A stretch of 64,000 nucleotides of DNA from Sanderia malayensis (GCA_013076295.1 RQOL01000414.1:1-64000); one strand, 5' to 3'. Positions 9,896 through 20,133 are shown, numbered from the stretch's first letter. Made by a program: numbers and translations. The notes: a model not told the origin generated them from the letters alone.

Positions 9896-10173
9896 CAATA
9901 GGGGACAAAAGTCCATGGGACACCTGAAAATTTCATCCCATAATGCTGTGCTTCTGCACAATTTGTTCTCTGTGAGCAGAATGCGACCCCCCACTCCCCC
10001 CAAAACAATGTTGTCTTGTGCACCAGTCCTTTCTTGTCGTCGGGCCAAAAGAATTTCGGCGATATTGAAAAACACCGCCTCTACAAACAACATTGTTATG
10101 GGGGGAGGGGGATGAAGTATGCGTGTAAAACTTGCTAAAATCTTAGGTGTCCCACGACTTTTGTCCCCTATTG
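9896..10173. repeat. End unit of the composite element, left copy (MITE-like)
   Basis: A 278-bp unit that itself begins CAATAGGGGACAAAAGTCC and ends with the complement, so each unit looks like a small Tc1-type MITE. It is nearly identical to the right unit at 15322-15600 and lies in the same orientation. Related units sit at 21089-21365 and 27580-27856. Inside there is a run of C/A-rich sequence (CCCCCCACTCCCCCC) and, near the right end, GGGGGAGGGGGATGAAG. Confidence 0.85.
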
Positions 10174-10179
10174 TCTGGT

Positions 10180-11180
10180 ATCAAATTCTTCAAACACGTC
10201 ACTTATAAAGCTGGTTTTCGTGTTTTCTGGGGTTTTCAAGGGCGCTGATCTCGATGAGCATGTCAAAAATTTTGTATATCGTATGTATGACGTCATTCCA
10301 CGTGATTGTCCCATTTTTGGCCCATTTGCAGCTCTAAAGTGGTCGTGTTGTCCGAAACGAATTGTTTTTTTTGTGAAACCATTCTGGGAAAGAGAACAAG
10401 GTATTGTGAATATATTGTGAAAAAAACGAGTCTGAAAATGTTATAAAAGTGTCTCAAAAACGCATGTTCGTGAACTTGAAGTATGCGTGTAAAACCTGTT
10501 GAAATCGTGGGTGTCCCAGGACTTTTGTCCCCTATCAAATTCTTGAAATACATCACTTATAAAGCTGGTTTGCGTGTTTTCTGGGGTTTTCAAGGGCGCT
10601 GATCTCGATGAGCATGTCAAGAATTTTCTATATCGTACGCATGACGTCAAACTAAGTGATTGTCCCATTTTTGGCCCAAATGGCGCTCTAAAGTGGTTGT
10701 GTTGTCCGAAACGAATTGTTTTTTTTGTGAAACCATTCTGGGAAAGAGAACAAGATATTGTGAATATATTGTGAAAAAAACGAGTCTGAAAATGTTATAA
10801 AAGTGTCTCAAAAACGCATGTTCGTGAACTTGAAGTATGCGTGTAAAACCTGTTGAAATCGTGGGTGTCCCAGGACTTTTGTCCCCTATCAAATTCTTGA
10901 AATACATCACTTATAAAGCTGGTTTTCGTGTTTTCTGGGGTTTTCAAGGGCGCTGATCTCGATGAGCATGTCAAGAATTTTCTATATATTACGCATGACG
11001 TCAAACTAAGTGATTGTCCCATTTTTGGCCCAAATGGCGCTCTAAAGTGGTTGTGTTGTCCGATACAAATTCTTTTTTTGGTGGAAACGATTTTGGCAAA
11101 GAGAACAAGCTATTGTGAACATATTTTGAAAAAAAGGAGTCTGAAAATGTTCTAAAAGTGTCTTAAAAACGCATGTTTGT
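10180..11180. repeat. 354-bp tandem repeat, about 2.8 copies
   Basis: The phrase ATCAAATTCTT recurs at 10180, 10534 and 10888, giving an exact 354-bp period. Each of the first two units closes with GGTGTCCCAGGACTTTTGTC, the core of the element terminus, so the array is a sub-terminal region duplicated together with a terminus-like sequence. The third unit is more diverged and loses the closing motif. Short open frames in it are not family-like. Confidence 0.9.
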
Positions 11181-11569
11181 TAACTTGGAACAAAAAATGA
11201 AAACAATGCTACACGTGCACCGGAGAAAAAAGTAGAGAATAGTCACATGGAAAACGAGTAAATTTTGCAACCAAAGTATTGTTTATTACCTGCATGATAT
11301 AGTAATACTTGAACTATGTAATCTGATTAATTGTGGCATATCTGTCAACAGTGATTGTCCTTGAAACATGCCAGTCCTTTAAAGGTGTCTCTCAGCAAGG
11401 GGTGAAATCCTGGCAATGTCAATACCATAAGAAAACAATAGTAAAACAGCAGGCAATTTCAAATTCAAATTTATTTCACATAACATGACGGTTACAATCA
11501 CTTACTGTTATCATTTTCACAACTGCATGTTCACTAGCCTTTCTACATTGTTTATACATTATTATCATA

Positions 11570-12436
11570 ATGGCATCATCATTAAATGTGGACAATGTTA
11601 GAAGGGCTTACCTAATTACTTACAGCAAGGCAGACACTGAAAGATATAACAGGAGGTCATTCAGCGATACAGTTCTTGCAGCATTCCATGCAGTCACTAC
11701 AGCCATCATATTACAGTGGGCTTGCTGCATGGAAAATCATGAGGATGGTGGTGTCCATTTCCACATGTGCGTCCTGCTGGACAAGCTTCAGCGCTGGTCG
11801 AAAGTAAAGAAGCACCTACAAGAGACAAAGGACATTGTCGTACACTTCTCAGGACATCCTGGCTATGGCACAGCATATGAATATGTCACAAAGCTAGATA
11901 GCCAAGTTCTGAGAAGTGAAGGTCATCCTACCTTGAAAGGTGCTCCAAAGACCCTGCCAGCAATGAAGAAGCGAAGCAGGACATCTGCTTCTGGTATGGA
12001 TACCACACAGAAGAGCACCAGGTTGGGTAATTTGGAAGTCTCTGATATGATAATCTCCAACGGCATTGACTCCAAGTTGCACTTCCTGGCACTGGCCAAG
12101 AAGAAGAAAACAGATGGTGACAGCAGGCTGTATGAGTTTGTCTTGAACAAAGGCGAGAAACGGATCAGTGAACTTGTGCAGTCTGTCTGGGCAATGGAAA
12201 CAGCACAGCAAACGTTGGAGAGACGTTCAACGTCAAGAATTGACCTCTTGAAGAAGGCCTACAACGACAAGTGTGTCTGTCAAGGTGAGTGGTTGGTTTG
12301 TGCAAAGGAAATCCTTAAAAACAACAGTATCCAGCAAAGCACATTTGCTGATGCTGTTGTTAAATTACTTGCCATGGGTCGAGGAAAGGGTCGTAATTAC
12401 TGGTCCAGCGAACTGCGGCAAAACATTTATTCTTGA
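11570..12436 (+). pseudogene. Replication initiator (CRESS-like HUH Rep), N-terminal part
   Basis: A 288-residue frame with the three Rep nuclease motifs in order: AYLITYSKAD near residue 13, the metal-binding HUH motif as His63-Phe-His65 in GGVHFHMCVLL, and the catalytic tyrosine motif Y105-V-T-K108 in AYEYVTKLD. Such enzymes nick single-stranded origins and join ends in rolling-circle replication or transposition. The frame leaves the homologous path near 12390, where the P-loop helicase continues in another phase, so one small indel separates nuclease from helicase. The start ATG at 11570 precedes motif I by 12 codons. Viral capture and transposon domestication are both possible origins. 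Confidence 0.75.
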
Positions 12437-12845
12437 CCCCCTAAGAGTGATTTACAACATTTTTGTCTCACCTGCGACATGTTCGTATGCGTGGCTAGGG
12501 GTTGAAGAGAAAGAGGTCATTTTCTTGAATGACTTTCGTTATATGCCAGCCATTTTGCCTTGGAGTGACATGCTGTTGTTATTAGAAGGTCACGTCGTGC
12601 ATTTTGCTGCGCCAAAAACCAGCTATGCCAGGGATATCGAGTTCTCCAACGACACTCCAGTGTTTGCCACATCAAAGTCTCCCATAATTTTCATCAAAGG
12701 CTCAGTCATTGATGATAAGGAGACAGAAATGATGGTTGTCCGTTGGAAATACTTCTCCTTTCGCCATCAGTTCAAGGCCAGTGAGCAGAAGACCGTCATT
12801 CCTTGTGGTTGTTGTTTTGCAAGACTGTTGCTGGAAATTGAGTGA
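12381..12845 (+). pseudogene. SF3-type helicase domain of the Rep protein
   Basis: It continues the Rep gene in another frame (open from 12273, family-like from about 12381). Walker A reads GPANCGKT near 12402, the Walker B-like strand reads EVIFLNDFRY, and the motif C region reads TPVFATS, ending in a Cys-rich GCCFARLLLEIE tail. This order is that of superfamily 3 helicases in CRESS/parvovirus-type Reps, which unwind the template as hexamers. The second acidic residue of Walker B is Asn-Asp instead of two acids. A decayed homologue with the same tail is at 24774-25100. Confidence 0.72.
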
Positions 12846-13767
12846 AGTAAATGAACAATAGACAGCCTCGTGAGCACGTATAATCGCTTTTGTTATAATT
12901 GTATTATTTTCCTGCATTACCTTTTGTTCTAATCAGTGTCCCGCTATGTATTGTATTGGTGTCTTCCCAAGCTGGGACAGTTTACACAACAGTTTACACT
13001 AGGAAAAAGACAAATATTTCCATTCACATCTCGTAATAAATTTTGGAAATATGTATAACAGATGTACACAATTCATGTACATCTTTTGAGATAATAAGTG
13101 AACATATGACCTTTTCAATTGCTGAGAAATATCCAAATAACCTCCACGGTTTACACTTCCAAGAGATTAAAAGACAAGTCATGTGACTTTCTATTCAAAG
13201 ATTTTGTAAACTGTCCAATCTTTCCTTCATATCTCTGTGAAAGTGTTAAAAAGAAACAAATAAAAATGTGTAGATTATGTACATTAGTGATGTACATCTT
13301 TTAAAAACATCTTCATTCCTCTCTGTGAAGGAGAACACCCTGTTTTTAATTATTTTATACTGTAAATTGTAGTGTAAATCGTAGGGATGCATACTATTTG
13401 CCGTGAGCCTGACTTCCTGGTATGACCCCTTGCACCACGTGTATTTGATCCCTGGATGTCTCATTTGCAGAATACAAGTGCATTGTATTCAAAATATTAG
13501 TGGAAGCTGGAGAGTGAAAACAAACAATATTTTTTGACACCTCAGTTCATTTCATTTGAACATACATCACGGGTTGACAACAATTTTTACCGTTTCAAAT
13601 AATGTGAGATATCACGTATTGACAATAGTCAATTTGTACTTACAATAATACGAGAACTTCTACGTTTATTTCAATAACTTTATCCCCTGCTGCTGCAATC
13701 TACAAACAAGAATATTCCGTGGATAAATTTTTTACCCAATTCTGCAACTGTATATACAAAAATTTCA
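12846..13767. other. Spacer between Rep and transposase, with palindromes
   Basis: No gene is seen. The spacer is conserved with 25100-26040 in the second copy. It contains AGATGTACA/TGTACATCT as 9-bp arms (13060-13068 and 13076-13084) and two ATGTACAT palindromes at 13277-13284 and 13290-13297. GTACATCTTTT occurs twice in direct orientation. Such iterated motifs could bind Rep. That is speculative. Confidence 0.5.
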
Positions 13768-14859
13768 TTAATACTTAGTTCTACAACCTTTATTCTTAGA
13801 AATTATAGTTAAACGATTGTACATGCTTTGAATTGTCTTGTCTATTATATCTGTATCATAATTAGTAATAGTATCTATAATTCTGAGTTTGAAATCATTA
13901 AAAGTCTCTCTTGTTATCCTTCTTTCCAACGCATCCTTCTTCAATTGTCTTTTAACGTTGTGAAAAAAGTTCTCTATTGGGTTGATGTCCGGGGACCTTG
14001 GTGGAATTTTGACGACTTCTGCTCCAATGTTCTTCATTGCATCTCTTGCCATGGCACTGTTCTGGCTTGGGTCATTGTCCTGCAAAAATAAAAGCTTCTC
14101 TTTTCCTGTTAATCTCGCTCTATCTAAAAGTACTTGGTGCAATGTTGATTCAATAAAATTAGAAAAATACCTGCCATTCATGGTGGAATACTCCTCCACC
14201 AATACAGCCCCAGCACCATGGCAAATACCTACCACATAGTGACATACCCGTCCACCTGGCAGATCCTTGCTCCCCTTCGCAGTAATTTCCAGGCCTTCAC
14301 CCGGCTTCCTCCATACTCTGCCTGCTGGGGACAAAGCATCCTCGTATGGATTCGACTTATGGACGAAGGATACTGCATCCAGGTACAGCAACACATCATC
14401 TGTCCAAAAAGCAGGGCTGGTGTCTTTCAACGCCTTCAGGGCATATGCCACCCTCTTCTTTTTGTCTTTCAGAGTCAGCAGGCCCTTCCTTCGAGGGCGA
14501 ATATACTGATAGCCGGAGTTAGTAAAGACTCGGCACAAGGTCTTTTTACTTACCTCCGTGATTTCGCACTCCTTCGCCACATCCATCACATGGACATTAG
14601 GATTGCTTTCCCTCATAGTTTTAAACTTGCGAAGGAAGCGATCTTTGTCCCTGCGGCTTAGAATTTCCGGCCTGCCACTCCTTTTCTTAGGGACTTTCTC
14701 TTCCAATCCCTCCTTGCAGATCCTCTCCACGCTAGACTTTGAGATCTTACACCGTCTAGCGATCTCTCGATAAGAGAGCTTCGACTCCTGTCGAAGTAAA
14801 TACACGCCTTCTTTCTCTTGCTGATAACCACTTGTTTTGACATTATAAAGCCTCTTCAA
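13768..14859 (-). CDS. Tc1-like DD34E transposase
   Basis: A 363-residue frame. An N-terminal helix-turn-helix (about residues 20-50, LSYREIARRCKISKSSVERI) is followed by a GRPR-like SGRPEIL and a second HTH. The catalytic triad is Asp161 (YLDAVSF), Asp261 (FLQDND) and Glu296 (INPIENFF), with 34 residues between the last two, as in Tc1. It cuts and pastes at TA sites, which agrees with the TA flanks of the element. Compared with the copy at 20629 the original start (MSKQVVIS, at 14843) is put out of frame by a 4-base deletion. The frame stays open through an ATG further upstream, giving a changed N-terminus. Activity is doubtful but the core is intact. Confidence 0.9.
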   Translation of the reverse strand: MKRLYNVKTSGYQQEKEGVYLLRQESKLSYREIARRCKISKSSVERICKEGLEEKVPKKRSGRPEILSRRDKDRFLRKFKTMRESNPNVHVMDVAKECEITEVSKKTLCRVFTNSGYQYIRPRRKGLLTLKDKKKRVAYALKALKDTSPAFWTDDVLLYLDAVSFVHKSNPYEDALSPAGRVWRKPGEGLEITAKGSKDLPGGRVCHYVVGICHGAGAVLVEEYSTMNGRYFSNFIESTLHQVLLDRARLTGKEKLLFLQDNDPSQNSAMARDAMKNIGAEVVKIPPRSPDINPIENFFHNVKRQLKKDALERRITRETFNDFKLRIIDTITNYDTDIIDKTIQSMYNRLTIISKNKGCRTKY

Positions 14860-15321
14860 GCAATGAAAACCACAGAAAATAAATAAAAAATTCTCAGTAT
14901 CTTCTGCGATCGGAATATTTTCGAAGAAATTCGTCGAACGTCTCTCGGGGCAACAATTTGTAACCGTCGTTCTCTAATTACGTAAATGCATCAAAACGAG
15001 GCTAAAACAAGAGTTTTAACTTTAACAATACACTACACACTAACGAAACATGGTAGGAGCGTCGTTTTTTTTTTAACTCGACCGTACAACCATAACCTTT
15101 CAATTAATTAATTTAAATTCCACCAGCTATAAACATAACAAACCATTTTAATCACCATAAAGGCAAAAACCCCATGAAAATAGGGCCATTGTGTACCTAT
15201 GACGTCACTGGTACACTGGAGGAAAAACATTTTTGCAGCATCGTGATCAGCACCCCGGAAAACCCCCTAAAACCCCTAAAAAGCACCTTAATATCTATTG
15301 TACTTCGATTTTCATACCAGA
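14860..15321. other. Sub-terminal region of the Tc1 composite
   Basis: No gene. This block lies upstream of the transposase and recurs at about 20640-21088 and 27110-27579, always followed by an end unit. It contains a TATGACGTCACTGGTACA stretch (CRE-like TGACGTCA palindrome), which might be part of the transposase promoter. Confidence 0.6.
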
Positions 15322-15600
15322 CAATAGGGGACAAAAGTCCATGGGACACCTGAAAATTTCATCCCATAATGCTGTGCTTCTGCACAATTTGTTCTCTGTG
15401 AGCAGAATGCGACCCCCCACTCCCCCCAAAACAATGTTGTCTTGTGCACCAGTCCTTTCTTGTCGTCTCGCCAAAAGAAATTCGGCGATATTGAAAAACA
15501 CCGCCTCTACAAACAACATTGTTATGGGGGGGAGGGGGATGAAGTATGCGTGTAAAACTTGCTAAAATCCTAGGTGTCCCACGACTTTTGTCCCCTTTTG
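15322..15600. repeat. End unit of the composite element, right copy
   Basis: A 279-bp copy of the unit at 9896-10173 in the same orientation, differing at only a few positions. The inner flank reads ATACCAGA, the complement of TCTGGTAT that follows the left unit. The outer flank is TA. Confidence 0.85.
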
Positions 15601-15685
15601 TAGATAAGTAGCATAGACATAAACAAACATTACTCCAAAAGTGATTTTTTGAAAAATGTTGTGTTCAGAAGTGATTGAAAAAGAT

Positions 15686-16567
15686 CTAAAAAAGTTGACT
15701 ATATGTACTCTCTTCTTCCTGATTTTGATTTTGATACCTGTTTTGACCATTGAGAGGGCTTGGCTGCTGAAATGCTCTTTGGCCACTACCAACATACGGA
15801 TCTTGATAGGGGAATCGTTGAAGAGGCTGGTTTTGATAAAACATATTCTGGTTTGTTGGAGTCATCATTGCATGGGCCATCACTTCCAAAGACTTGCAAA
15901 TTCCAGCCCCTATTTGCACCACGGAATTGCTCATTCCATTAAATGCCTTTGCAAATGAATCAGTGGATTCGCGCATTGCTGCAGCCAAATCCTTTCTCAA
16001 CTGATTATCTTCTTTTGTTTCGTTCAACAACACCTGGTCACGCTGAGCTGCTGACAATGTCTTTTGCATATGCTTTCTCTTGTTATCTATGAGTTTTGGC
16101 ACCTGACTTTCACTTTTCCTTTTTCTTCTGTCATTGCCAATATCAATTTCTGATCTTTCCCCTTCTTGAAATTCGTCATCCTCACCAGTGCCATCATCAG
16201 ACAGGGATTCAAGTACATTGCTTTCCAGACGATCATCAGTGTTTACGTTATTAAACGCGTCACCATCTATGCCAAATGGCAGTGGTTCAGTGGCTGCACT
16301 GCCTCCCCATAGTGATACTAATCGATCATAATGTTCAAAGACAATCTTCCCGCTCCCGCTCCCAGTAGTTACTGCCTGAGAAAAGTCCTGCCTAATTTTC
16401 TTCACTTTTTCTTTCACTCTTCCATAGCCCTTCCTTATTTTCTCATTGTCCCTCTTGACTACTTTCATATGCTGAGCTTTCTCTTCCTTCGACATTTCAG
16501 CCATTGGTATATCAGAGATAGATACACACAGTGGACCAAACAATTCTTGGCCCAGTATTTCTCCCAA
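15686..16567 (-). CDS. Probable Harbinger accessory DNA-binding protein
   Basis: A 293-residue frame, charged and low in aromatics. A basic stretch (EEKAQHMKVVKRDNEKIRKGYGRVKEKVKKIRQDF, shown here only by position, about residues 27-61) is followed by GSGKIVFEHYDRLVSLWGGS, an acidic middle (about 110-140), a nuclear-localisation-like DRRKRKSE, a coiled region and a Gln/Asn/Pro-rich tail. It converges on the Harbinger transposase at 8527-9855 once the Tc1 composite is removed, which is the usual two-gene Harbinger layout (transposase plus Myb/MADF-like partner). I see no clear SANT signature. The family assignment is by position and general character. Confidence 0.45.
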   Translation of the reverse strand: MGEILGQELFGPLCVSISDIPMAEMSKEEKAQHMKVVKRDNEKIRKGYGRVKEKVKKIRQDFSQAVTTGSGSGKIVFEHYDRLVSLWGGSAATEPLPFGIDGDAFNNVNTDDRLESNVLESLSDDGTGEDDEFQEGERSEIDIGNDRRKRKSESQVPKLIDNKRKHMQKTLSAAQRDQVLLNETKEDNQLRKDLAAAMRESTDSFAKAFNGMSNSVVQIGAGICKSLEVMAHAMMTPTNQNMFYQNQPLQRFPYQDPYVGSGQRAFQQPSPLNGQNRYQNQNQEEESTYSQLF

Positions 16568-16732
16568 ATTGCGAGAGTTCTTTACGTAAGTGCATTAACT
16601 GTGTGAAGGCAAAATTTACCGCCGAGTGCAGCCACTTTGCCAACTCAGTTGAGTGCCCAACAGTAAACAAAATGAAAACTACGGCAGAGAAATCTTTAAA
16701 CATGCAAAGGAGCAAGTTTAGTCTATGATAAG

Positions 16733-17440
16733 CATTGCATTATATAACTGTGAATCCATAAACACGAAGGTTTCATTATTAATGGAGCAAATTTTAGATC
16801 TCAATGCTGATGTCGTTTTCCTTACTGAAACCTGGCTTCAAGAAAAAACAACAGTGTAACAGCTTCTTTTAATGATTTCAACTACCGGCTTCATCATATT
16901 CATAGATAAAACAGGCGTAAAATGAACGGGGGGGTTGGGTTTTTAGTTAAAAATACTATTAAAGGGGAACATTTTAAAGTAAAGACATTTCAATCATTTG
17001 AATGTTGCATAATTAAAATTCTGCAAAAACAAAATATATCAATGTTATTTATAGTTATTTATCAATTGTTGTACGAATCATCAACATTATTTGTTGACGA
17101 ATTTACGGAGCTCCTGGAAATTTTAATCGCTACGCAATTCAATTTTGTTATTGTCGGTGATTTTAATATTCATTTCAATGACACAGATAATGCCTTAACA
17201 CAAACATTTAATAAAGTTCTCGCTTAACGATGAACTGCATAGTATTCATATGGACAAAAAGTTTGAAACTGTGGTTACTGAGTATAACGATAAGCGTGTA
17301 AACTTCATTGACGAACATGCTCCACTAACAACAAAAGAAATTAGAATAGATAATAACTCACCATGGTTTGATGCGGAGTATAGGTTGCTTAGGAAAAAGA
17401 GGAGGAAAGCTGAAAAAAGTTCCGTAAAAATAAATTAAAA
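16733..17440 (+). pseudogene. LINE endonuclease domain (APE type), broken
   Basis: The frame from 16733 starts near the domain beginning (ALYNCESI, then VVFLTETWL, the conserved TETW Glu) and stops near 16858. It resumes at 16922 with VGFLVKN and reaches VGDFNIHF, the conserved GDFN metal-binding loop, before another stop at 17227. A third frame at 17250-17438 carries the linker HAPLTTKEIR..SPWF typical after the endonuclease. The enzyme nicks target DNA to prime reverse transcription. At least three disruptions are present. Confidence 0.75.
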
Positions 17441-17529
17441 GCAAATGAGGAAGCGTACAAAAATCTAAGGACGGAAACAACAAAAGAGGCGAAGAAAAAG
17501 AAAAGAGAATACTTTGTAAATAAAATAAA

Positions 17530-19221
17530 CACATCTAGTAACAAATGAAAAACTTTATTTTCTCTAATAAACTCGTTAACACACCAAATAAGCCAGAACA
17601 ACTTACCTTCAGGAGATAACAACTTAATCATTGTCAATGGTTTCAAGCATTACTTTAATGAAAAGATTGCCTCTATTCGGGCATCCTTCACGGAAATACC
17701 TTGTACTTACCATCTTTTAAAAAAGTTTGACACACAATGTGGTAACTGTCTAGAGGTATTTGAGCCTACGACAGAAGAAGAATTGTTAAGCATAATAAAA
17801 TCAAACAATATTTTATCCTCACCTGAAGATCCTTTGAGTTCTAAACTATTGGCACAAAACATTGAAGTTCTTCTACCATATTGGGTAGAAATAGTCAATC
17901 TATCTCTCACTTTGGGATCCATGACATGTTTAAAATCAGCTGTTGTTTTGCCATTGCTGAAAGATCTGAATAGGAATGTTGATGCTGATAATTACAAAAA
18001 CTATAGACCAGTATCAAACTTGTTCTTTATGAGTAAGCTTGTTGAAAGGTGTGTGGCTGCCAGATTAAAGAAACACTTGTCAGAAAATGGATTAAATTCA
18101 AAACACCAATTTGGTTATAAGAAACAACATTCCACTGAGCTTCTTTTATTAAATGTGGCAGATGAGGTATTAACAGCCTTTGACAACAAATATGCAACTG
18201 TGATGATGTTTTTGCACTTGACTGCAGCTTTTGACACAGTTGATCAAGACCTACTATTAAAGATATTGCATGAAAGCATTGGGATTGGAGGACCTGCATT
18301 CAGCTGGTTTTGTTCTTATTTGAAAGGGCGCAAACAAAGAATTCTCATTAGAGACTCATATTCGGAATTGTCCGATTTATGCTACGGTGTTCCCCAAGGC
18401 TCTGTTCTCGGACCTGTTCTCTTCAATATATACATACAATCACTATATAATGTAGTGACAAAGAATTCCTTTCATGTTTATTGTTTTGCAGATGACCACC
18501 AGCTTTATCAATCATTTTCACCAAATTTTCAATCCAGTGTCCTAACAAAAGGAATTCAATCATGTATAGAAGCTGTTTCTCAATGGATGATGTCGTACTT
18601 TCTAAAAATAAATAGGGAAAAAACTAAAATTCTAGTACTAGCACCACCATCTCTGGGGAAAGAAATAATAATTCAGGGAGTTCAACTGAATGATGTCTGT
18701 GTGAGGTTTGTTGAAAGGGCTAAGAATCTTGGAGTCTGGATTGACAGTGATTTCAACCTTGAATGTCATATTAATAAGATAGTTTCTGAATGTAATTATA
18801 TATTGAGAAACATTGCAAAATAAAGTATTTTTTACCTAAAGACACATTAAATACCTTAATTACATCTCCAGTTACATCAAAATTGGACTATTGCAATGCA
18901 CTTTTCATAAACATCCCGAATGTTCTAATTCAAAAACTTCAATGTGTTCAAAACACAGCATTACGAGTTGCTTGCAATGTGTCCAAATTTAGCAGAAGGC
19001 ACCTAAGTCCATTATTTAAGGAACTACATTGGTTGAAAATAAAGGAAAGGATTGCATTCAAGATTTGTGTTATTGTGCATAAATGTTTATGGGGTGATGC
19101 ACCAGATGTTTTGAAAGACAAAATTCAGGTCCAAAGTACACGCTACAACACAGTGCAGGTGAAGGCCACTAATGGTAAATATGGTGATCGATGTTTTGGG
19201 AGAGCGGGTCCAATGTTATAA
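17530..19221 (+). pseudogene. LINE reverse transcriptase and C-terminal domain (L2/CR1 type)
   Basis: The main frame at 17783-18823 (346 residues) has NYRPVSNL, FGYKKQHSTELLL, DTVDQDLLL, YGVPQGSVLGP and the catalytic CFADDHQLY, then the thumb. A stop at 18823 separates it from 18883-19221, which carries DYCNALF..LQCVQNTALRVA and ELHWLKIKERIAFKI, the typical C-terminal region of L2/CR1-type LINEs. The catalytic FADD box is intact, but the domains are no longer in one frame. Target-primed reverse transcription is the family role. Confidence 0.85.
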
Positions 19222-19250
19222 AAAATATATTTAATATATATATTAATATT

Positions 19251-19560
19251 CTTTTGAAACAAAACCAAAATAAAAATTACTGAACTGATTCTTTTCATAT
19301 GTTCCACTCATTATATACAAATTCCTCCACAGTTGCACAATCCAGTGCAAGCAAGATCAGCTTTGACGAGCTCTTCATACAAAAGACATCATGGATGAAG
19401 ATGTTGTGTTCACAGTGAGAAACGCAAGGAACCTTAAATTACGACTAAATTACGAATAATCCAAAACCTCTCCAGTTTCTACAGAAAGAACAAACACCAT
19501 TTTTGAGCAATGATCACGGCGTTGTCATGTTACATCTATTTTCAGAGATACTTTAGCTAT
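19251..19560. other. No gene recognised
   Basis: Flank between the LINE tail and a Mutator-like fragment. I see no repeats or family-like frames. Confidence 0.4.
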
Positions 19561-19589
19561 ATGTGCACCATGTTTACCAACGTCTATGT

Positions 19590-20133
19590 TTTCCGGCATT
19601 TCTTCCTGAGTTTTCTAGAAGCCTTTATGTTGCAACTCCTTTAATGCAGCATGTACCGCTCTTACATTTACATCAAAAGGCCCTTTGCTTTTGGTCCTTT
19701 GACTTGATGCAAGTGGTGTTGATGCCTTGCAGAAACTGCATTGCAGAAGAAAACTGTTGTGCAAGTCCATTCCTGCCATTCTTATCTTCAAAAAGAGTGA
19801 GCTGAGATTTTGGATTTTTGCATTTTCCACAAATGGAAGCAGAACTTACGCATTCTTGAATTTTTGACTTCCATAAGTACATAACCAGATCCTTCTAAAA
19901 GTCCTTGCTTTTCTAGTTGTCCCATCAGCACTTCTCCTCGTTACTCTTCCCTTCTTAGGACTTCGGTCCATGTTGCAAAGAACAGAATTCTTCAAATTTT
20001 CAGCACTTCTGTTTATGACTTCTTTCACAGACACTTTCAGCGTACTTGACTTTGGTGCAGTGGCCATCTGTAAATCTTTACCAGCTAAACTTTGTTGTTG
20101 ATTGGTGAGACTGTCGTCGTCAGTGAAGGGTCT
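19590..20133 (-). pseudogene. Mutator-like transposase-domain gene fragment
   Basis: Minus-strand frames contain, in order, a basic region (SPKKGRVTRRSADGTTRKAR), SASICGKCKNPKSQLTLFED, NGRNGLAQQF, a CSFC knuckle, then RTKSKGPFDVNVRAVHAALKE. The ICGxC / R-N-G-L / P-F-x-V-N-R-A-V order is reminiscent of the large Mutator-like transposase domain family common in invertebrates. At least two frame changes break it. Its N-terminal part continues on the other side of the 20135-21365 insertion: closing the TA duplication gives a continuous frame across the site. I am only moderately sure of the family. Confidence 0.42.

Larger units (their letters stand above)
9896..15600. mobile_element. Composite Tc1-like element carrying a Rep/SF3 helicase gene
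   Basis: Bounded by TA target sites (9894-9895 and 15601-15602) and by CAATAGGGGACAAAAGTC-type ends. In order it holds a 278-bp end unit, about three 354-bp tandem repeats, a plus-strand HUH Rep plus SF3 helicase gene, a spacer of about 0.9 kb, a minus-strand DD34E transposase, a sub-terminal block of about 460 bp and a second end unit in direct orientation. It sits between the Harbinger transposase and its probable accessory gene. A related partial copy lies at 24767-27856 and a deletion derivative at 20135-21365. I do not know a named family with this gene set. Confidence 0.75.
16716..19250 (+). mobile_element. LINE of the L2/CR1 group, 5' truncated
   Basis: Apurinic endonuclease, reverse transcriptase and the C-terminal LINE domain follow in order on the plus strand. 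The left edge begins inside or just before the endonuclease start, as expected from 5' truncation. The right edge is an AT-rich tail (ATATATTTAATATATATA) near 19220-19250. Several frameshifts make it inactive. No clear target duplication could be defined. Confidence 0.8.

Noticed and set aside
10220..11155. Repeated 66-87-residue frames on both strands
   Set aside because: They are translations of the 354-bp tandem repeat. They show no domain and change at stop codons between units.
13828..14773. Plus-strand frames up to 147 residues
   Set aside because: They are antisense to the Tc1 transposase and shadow its codons.
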